Assembly (NCBI RefSeq): GCF_001039355.2
Contig: NW_019775469.1
Location: forward strand, 905,956 to 947,660
DNA: 41,705 bases
Reading direction: 5' to 3'
From: Lingula anatina
Taxonomy: Eukaryota; Brachiopoda; Lingulata; Lingulida; Lingulidae
A model generated the notes under the pieces. The model was given only the letters and a program-made list of their open reading frames with translations. It had not been told where the DNA came from and did no database searches. The translations under genes and the position numbers were made by a program. Below, in pieces: positions 36,143 to 41,705 of the stretch; the stretch's first letter is position 1; the number at the start of each line of letters is the position of its first letter.

Positions 36143-37897
36143 TTTGTTTATTAATTATCCACCTGCTGGACGAGAACAGAGAGTTGTGAAATGTTGTCCA
36201 TACAAACTAAAGGATTCTGTTGTTGTTGTTTTGAAAACAAAGCATTTTAGGACAGAAGTTATCTGAGAATGTTGTTTGATTATCTATATCAGATGCTTTT
36301 TTTTAATGAGAGATTTGTTACATGATGAAAAGGTTAGAAGTTGTTGTATTTTCATTGCAAAACTAGATACGGGTGAAGAGCATTGTTGTGTTGTTTTGTT
36401 CTAAACTAAACTGAGAAATTTGTGAATAAGTATTATGAAAACAGTATTGGGTGAGATATTAAATGATTTAATGTTTGATTGAATACTGTACAGTTTAGGG
36501 ATTTGGCATTCAAACTGTGCCGTAGAGGCAAAGAGTTTCACTTGTTCAGCAGAAGGCTCTCCAGTGACAGAGAGAAAAATTTTTGAGCTGCTTTTTAGAG
36601 GCAGCAAAAGTGTATTCTTTTGCATGTCTATAAGGTGAAAAGTTTTGGTTTTCTGTCAGAAACACTTCTTGTTCTTTATGGATTTATTTACTTTCTTGTG
36701 ATATAAAGAGGTCATAAAATGTAGGTCATAAAAGAGGTCCACCTCAACTCCTGGTCACATTGATTTATTACTGGGTGATTGTGGCTTTTAATTCATTTGG
36801 AATTTAATCTTTACCACATTGTCATAGATCTATATCAGTAATTGGTGAGCTTGGTGTTCTCTTTGCTGGTCATAACAGTAGTGCAGGTCAGGATTTTTTG
36901 TCTGTACCTTTTGAGAATAATTGGCTTAGGATTTAAGTCAAATATTATATATCTATCATAAGTGGCAGGTTTTAATTCATTTTCTGCCCTTTTTCTTTGC
37001 TGTAAAGGTAAAATGTTTAAGTGCAATTATTTAAATTTTATAAAAGCTGACCCTTGATTTTGTGAGATGAGTGTAAATGTGATAAAGGTAAGATTGGGTT
37101 GATGATATGCAAGGTAAATAACAGCAGCTGAAACATTTACAGCTGATATTGGATTTCTATTTCTGAATTGCAAACCTTCTTCCAGTTTGGCAGTATGGTC
37201 AAAGTTGGTTGACGTGTGTAAAACAGATGTGCAAAATTTCCAAAATAGCATACAGAATATTCTGTCATCCAAAAGTTTTCTCAATATTTTAATGAATGTT
37301 ACTTATAGTGACTGTTGGTGGATCCATGTTAGATATGAATAGGATTTCTGCTTGATGCATGTTTGTACTGTTACAGTATAAATGTCATAGTTTGTGACCA
37401 TTTCCAAAGCATAGCATGAAGCATTTGCTTATGGTGAAGGTTATATATTGAGCTGCTGTATTTGGATATATTTTTTAAAAAATCTTTTTTTTTTTTTTTT
37501 TTTTGAAATAATCATAGGAAATCCCCTTGTGTTTTTTTCAGGTTGTAAGTAGAATTGGTCTTGGGTGCGGGATAATGTGGTAACACATTGTTGACAAATA
37601 ATCTGAGCAAATATTACACTGTTCATATGATACATATCTTAAATTTCAGAGAGAGGGAATATGTATGTCATTGGTTTTTATTAGGACAGTCACTGTAGTT
37701 TGTAAGTCGTTTGATGGGGATACACAGAAACCATCTCTCAATAGTTGCAAAGTGAAGTCATTTTGTTAAAACTTCTCATTTAATTAGCTTAACATTTTAA
37801 GGTGCATGACAAAGATTGTAGTCATTGTTATTTATTTAGAGAATGGAATATTAGGAGGGGACAGATCTCCCTCAATGTCATTCATGTAAATAATAAA
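36143..37897 (+). other. SRPRA 3' UTR, copy 2
   Basis: Counterpart of 27062-28824, with AATAAA at 37892-37897. No gene seen. Confidence 0.5.
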
Positions 37898-38033
37898 GCA
37901 ATTTAAACGTGAAGGCGGAATGATTATGGCTGCCAAAATGCTAAATGTAACAGATGAGTTTGTGCATGGGATTTTCATAGTTTATGATCAGTTAACATCC
38001 TGGGTCAAGTTTCACCAACACTGATCCATTGGA

Positions 38034-38079
<46 letters not shown>

Positions 38080-38765
38080 ACTTATCCTCTAGGCAGTTAA
38101 GCTGTGGGGTAGAGTAAAGTTTCCAAAACACAAGATACTTCTTTTTGTCTCTGATATTGCTACCCAGTGATAAAATAGCAAATTACTGTTCAGAGGATAA
38201 CAATCTTGTTCAATGGATATTCTTATTCTGAGGATGGCACTATCCAGTGTTGATGAAACTGGATCCTGTTTTAAAGTCTTAACTAATTGGTGCTGGTTGC
38301 TATCCCATGCTTTATATTGTGGTTGAACCTCGATCATTTAGCAAAGTTTATGCTCAGCTGGTATGTATGTGAGATTATTAAATTATTTGGTCTGAACATT
38401 CCTGTTGACCCTCAGTGTAAAAATACTTTCTCAAAAACGTTATTTATAATAAAATGATGAAATACAAAGTAAACTTTCAATTCGATAGTTTGTTATTCTT
38501 CATTCTTTGGATGTTTTAGAGGCATACAGCATACCCATGGCGATTTATTTTACATTAATTTTATTTTACGTTTATGCACAGTGCATGGATATATTATAAA
38601 GTGTATGGAATTCTAAATCTCTCACTGAAGAGCATTTAGACCCTCTGAAAACATGCAGTTAATACATTCCCTTCAGTTATCCAGTTTAGTTGATACATCC
38701 AAAACATGTCATTATCTCTTTAGCCATGAAATAAACACCGACAGCCATACAATTTAAAACTCTTC
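37898..38765. other. Intergenic between convergent SRPRA and NDUFS2
   Basis: Contains the (AT)n microsatellite at 38035-38075. No coding segment is supported. Confidence 0.5.
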
Positions 38766-39196
38766 TTTATTCCAGTTCCACATCCAAACTATATACAAAT
38801 TCTTTATGTTGACGAGAACAAAGGTGGTTTATGAAATAAATAATAGTATTCCGAAGCTTTACAAACACCACTTCTTCACTTTTTTCCACAAGAAATGCTT
38901 GCTTATGATTGTTTACTTTAAATGGCTTTAGTTTTGAAACAACATAAAAACAACAGTCCATACATTGATGTGTCCTTACAAGTTGAATCCCATGTCTGAG
39001 TAAAAACTGGAAACCAAAAACAATGCATGTGACAAGACTCTGTAACTGTGAGCTTAGCCAGACCGAATTCTTGTGCTCAACTTGCTTCTATGAGATAATA
39101 TGGTTCACATTTTATTATTTTTTAATCCTTACTGCCAATAACAGCCTTGTTATGTATAATTTGTAGACAGTCTGCTTCTTTAACTCGTAAAGTTGT
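38766..39196 (-). other. NDUFS2 3' UTR (candidate)
   Basis: The minus-strand AATAAA at 38771-38766 would give a 3' UTR of about 430 bases; an AATAAA-type signal near 39111-39118 could give a shorter one. No gene otherwise. Confidence 0.45.
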
Positions 39197-41567
39197 TTAT
39201 CTGTCAACTTCTCCAAACACAATATCAAGGGTACCTGCAACAAAATATGTATTGCAATAAACTTTCTGTTCTTGATTCATGGTATTGTTATGTTATACAA
39301 ATCACAAGTGTGACCACAAAACAAAATACGAGACACATTTGAGTGTGTATGCACATGTGTGGGGATGCATGCATGTTCGTTTTTTTTTCACTTACATTTG
39401 CATAAGTATTATTTTTTGTGTTGCCCTGGGAGCAAGTAAGGTATGCCATCTTATATCTCAGACTGTAATTATCTACAAAGAACCCAACCAATCTCTTTAC
39501 CTATAATGGCCACAACATCAGCTACCATGTGTCCAGAGGCCATGTGATCCAGCCCAGCCTAAAATACAACCAGGCAGAAATATAAGCAGGCAAGCAACAG
39601 GGTTTAAACAACTGAATGAAGACATGGTTAGAAAAAAAAATCTGTGTTTTAGAAGATTGGTTTTGTTGATCACTCACTTTTTTTTTTTTTTTGCTGTGGT
39701 TCATTTATATGCAACTTTGTGTTGTGATATAGTAGAATTCCAATTTTGTGGACTTAGTAATGGACGTCATAGTCAGGCAAATAATTGAAATAATTATTAA
39801 TCAGGAGAAATAGCTGTGTGGTTTTAGAGTTCACTGCCGCAGATACATGGAGACTTTAGCAAATAATAGGCATCTGCTACATCTAACAAAACACATACAT
39901 TAACTTTATAATGAGCAAGTTTATCTCAATGTTTTGTATAACTAAGCAACTACCAATATCCCCATGGATATAATAAATAAACAAACCAATGTTTTTATCA
40001 AAATGAGCAAGTTTATCTCAATGTTTTATAAAAAACTAAGCAACAACCTATATCCCCATGGATAGTATAAAAAAATATATAAATAATTAAACTAATGATT
40101 TATCACCGTTATTAGATACTTACCAGATGAGCGAAACCTGGGGCTTTAATTTTACACCTGTAAGGTCGACTGCTGCCGTCTGAGACCAGGTACACCCCAA
40201 ACTCTCCCTGATACATAAAATAACATACATTCTTTATTTACCTGATCATTCTGTTAAATTCTTTGTATTTGAATCAACATTTTGGGCAATTTTAAGAGAT
40301 GGGAATTACACTAAAAATGTGATGCCTTCACAGACAGGTATTAAAATGAAAGAAAACCCTCTCCTCCATTTCCCCAGTTTTGGATCAATTCGTACAAAAA
40401 AAAAAAAAAACAGCAACTTTTTAAACCCTCAATAAAACATACATAGGAGTAAATTTACCTAAAGTAGGAAGAATAGCTTCGTGGATTTACAAATCAAGTT
40501 CAACAAAGTATGCATGAATTCCACAAGTTGTGCAGAGAAATATCAATGAAATGTTGGCTGTGTGTATTAAAGTTACCTTTGGTGCCTCGATGGCTGTGTA
40601 AGTAGCCCCTGGGGGAACATTGTAACCTTCTGTGAACAGTTTAAAGTGGTGGATCAAAGCTTCCATAGACTCCTGCAAGTATACCAAAATCAGAGCATTT
40701 ACACTTGCATTAAAGAAATCTCTTCAAGGCACAGTTTCCATGCAAAATGGAGTCATAATACCTAAGAAATAATGAGGTCGTTGCTCTACTAAAAAGGTTT
40801 CTGAAACAACTCTTATTTCAGCCAACCATTTGTGTTCACTAAAAATATGGTATTCTCAAATTTTTGTTTTGTTAACACAAGCATATTCAACCCAAAACAT
40901 ATTCTGAAACTATTAATCTTACATGTTATCTTGCCAATGAGGAATGCCACTTTTTTTAAGCAGTNATTTTTGTTTTGTTAACACAAGCATTTTCAACCCA
41001 AAACATATTCTGAAACTATTAATCTTACATGTTATCTTGCCAATGAGGAATGCCACTTTTTTTAAGCAGTAAAACATTAACACGTTTTCCCCCAAAAATG
41101 AGTATAAACAGAATTCATAAATTTGGATCCCCTACCTTCATCTCTGCTCTAGAGGGTGGGCACACCTTGTGATCATCTACTTTAATCTCCCCTGCTGGCA
41201 TCTTGTTCAGACACTGGTGAATGATGCGCATGCTCTGACGCATCTCCTCCATACGAATCAAGAATCTAAAATATTACATGAAAATCACTAAGTGAGTAGA
41301 ATACTAGCTGAAGAAATCATATATGAAGACTAGGTTTAACAATTGAAATAAGAAAGTGTAACTTGTACTTTGAAACCAGATTGTGCTAAAACATGCAAGT
41401 CTGAAATCTACAGTTTCTGTTTTTCATAAAATATTGTTCAAACTCACCTGTCGTAGGTGTCTCCATTGACGCCAATAGGGATGTCGAAGTCCATGTCTTC
41501 ATAGGCATCATAGGGCTGAGTCTTACGTAGGTCCCACTTGATACCAGATCCTCTCAGCATCACCCCA
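39197..41567 (-). CDS. NDUFS2: Mitochondrial complex I 49-kDa subunit, C-terminal part
   Basis: NDUFS2 is a core subunit of NADH:ubiquinone oxidoreductase that helps form the ubiquinone site in the matrix arm. Exons in transcription order: 41567-41448, 41265-41136, 40672-40577, 40207-40124, 39558-39501, 39234-39197, joining in frame for 174 residues to TAA. Conserved blocks appear in family order: [106 protein letters not shown], and the C-terminus DIVFGEVDR. The N-terminal half and the transit peptide are off the right edge. The gene is convergent with SRPRA. One intron contains the N-marked duplication. Confidence 0.96.
39911..40064. repeat. Two-copy direct repeat in NDUFS2 intron
   Basis: A unit of about 60 bases (ATGAGCAAGTTTATCTCAAT to CCCCATGGATA) occurs at 39911 and again at 40003, offset 92 bases, with small differences. 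Confidence 0.8.
40860..41070. repeat. 105-base direct duplication around a single N
   Basis: 40860-40964 and 40966-41070 are the same 105 bases with one substitution that I can see (GCATATTC versus GCATTTTC), separated only by the N at 40965. It lies in the NDUFS2 intron between the exons at 40577-40672 and 41136-41265 and looks like an unmerged contig overlap. Confidence 0.92.
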
Positions 41568-41705
41568 CTGAAAATATACCACAGTATGTTTTATCTTCGT
41601 CTTCTCTCTCTCTCTCTTTTTTAAGACAGCCACATCCATACACTTTTTTTTTCATTCTACTGAAATCCACAAGGCATACAAATCACCTTTTTTTTCTTCT
41701 CTCCC
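41568..41705 (-). other. NDUFS2 intron to window edge
   Basis: Only intron is visible, with a CT-rich tract near 41596-41618. No exon seen. Confidence 0.6.

Larger units (their letters stand above)
28968..38036 (+). repeat. Large direct repeat, copy 2
   Basis: Second version of the 20562-28966 segment, about 0.66 kb longer. The extra length includes a 378-base TTAA-flanked insertion in intron 4, about 228 bases at 33125-33352, about 50 bases in intron 1 and a poly-A-linked stretch near 34985-35043. It runs on uninterrupted into the NDUFS2 side, with an (AT)n tract at 38035-38075. Confidence 0.93.

Noticed and set aside
1-41705. CRISPR arrays, tRNA or rRNA genes
   Set aside because: I saw no regularly spaced repeat-spacer array, no tRNA cloverleaf with a TTCRANNY box, and no rRNA sequence; this is animal nuclear DNA.

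Overview
The window is nuclear DNA from an animal. All four clearly recognised genes are conserved metazoan genes split by GT-AG introns. The intergenic and intronic DNA is AT-rich, full of microsatellites and scattered transposon remnants, and there are no bacterial-style operons. The pattern fits a highly heterozygous marine invertebrate: a single USF gene with a USF2-like N-terminus, 3-nt and (AT)n microsatellites, and a CR1/jockey-type LINE with an (ATT)n tail. I cannot name the phylum from sequence alone.

Layout: (1) 401-3439 (+) is the C-terminal two-thirds of a salt-inducible kinase of the SIK3 type; the kinase domain lies off the left edge. A long candidate 3' UTR follows (to about 6559), holding a compact multi-segment hairpin and a strand-biased TGACA motif array. 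(2) 7461-13928 (+) is a seven-exon gene for a single-pass, heavily N-glycosylated immunoglobulin-domain receptor that I do not recognise as a named family. A 5'-truncated LINE sits in its third intron and ends about 12 bp before the next exon. (3) 19798-15766 (-) is a complete eight-exon USF transcription factor (bHLH-zip). (4) 20298-27061 (+) is a complete 14-exon SRPRA (signal recognition particle receptor alpha), divergent from USF across a roughly 500-bp shared promoter. (5) 28968-38036 repeats SRPRA intron 1 to beyond its 3' UTR, without exon 1. The repeat starts exactly at a single N (28967), so it is probably the second haplotype left unmerged by the assembler rather than a real paralogue. 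(6) 41567-39197 (-) is the C-terminal part of NDUFS2 (complex I 49-kDa subunit), convergent with SRPRA. A second single N (40965) in its intron is flanked by a 105-bp near-identical duplication, the same artefact type.

The genes are unrelated housekeeping and signalling genes (kinase signalling, transcription, ER targeting, respiration) with one lineage-variable receptor gene between SIK3 and USF. All exon models below were joined by hand. The Ig receptor, USF and SRPRA models close in frame from ATG to stop, and the SIK3 and NDUFS2 fragments keep one frame to their stops. The main points of interest are the Ig receptor and its transposon-bounded splice acceptor, the motif arrays and hairpin in the SIK3 UTR region, a small inverted-repeat element touching a USF splice donor, a TTAA-flanked insertion present in only one SRPRA copy, and the two N-marked duplications.
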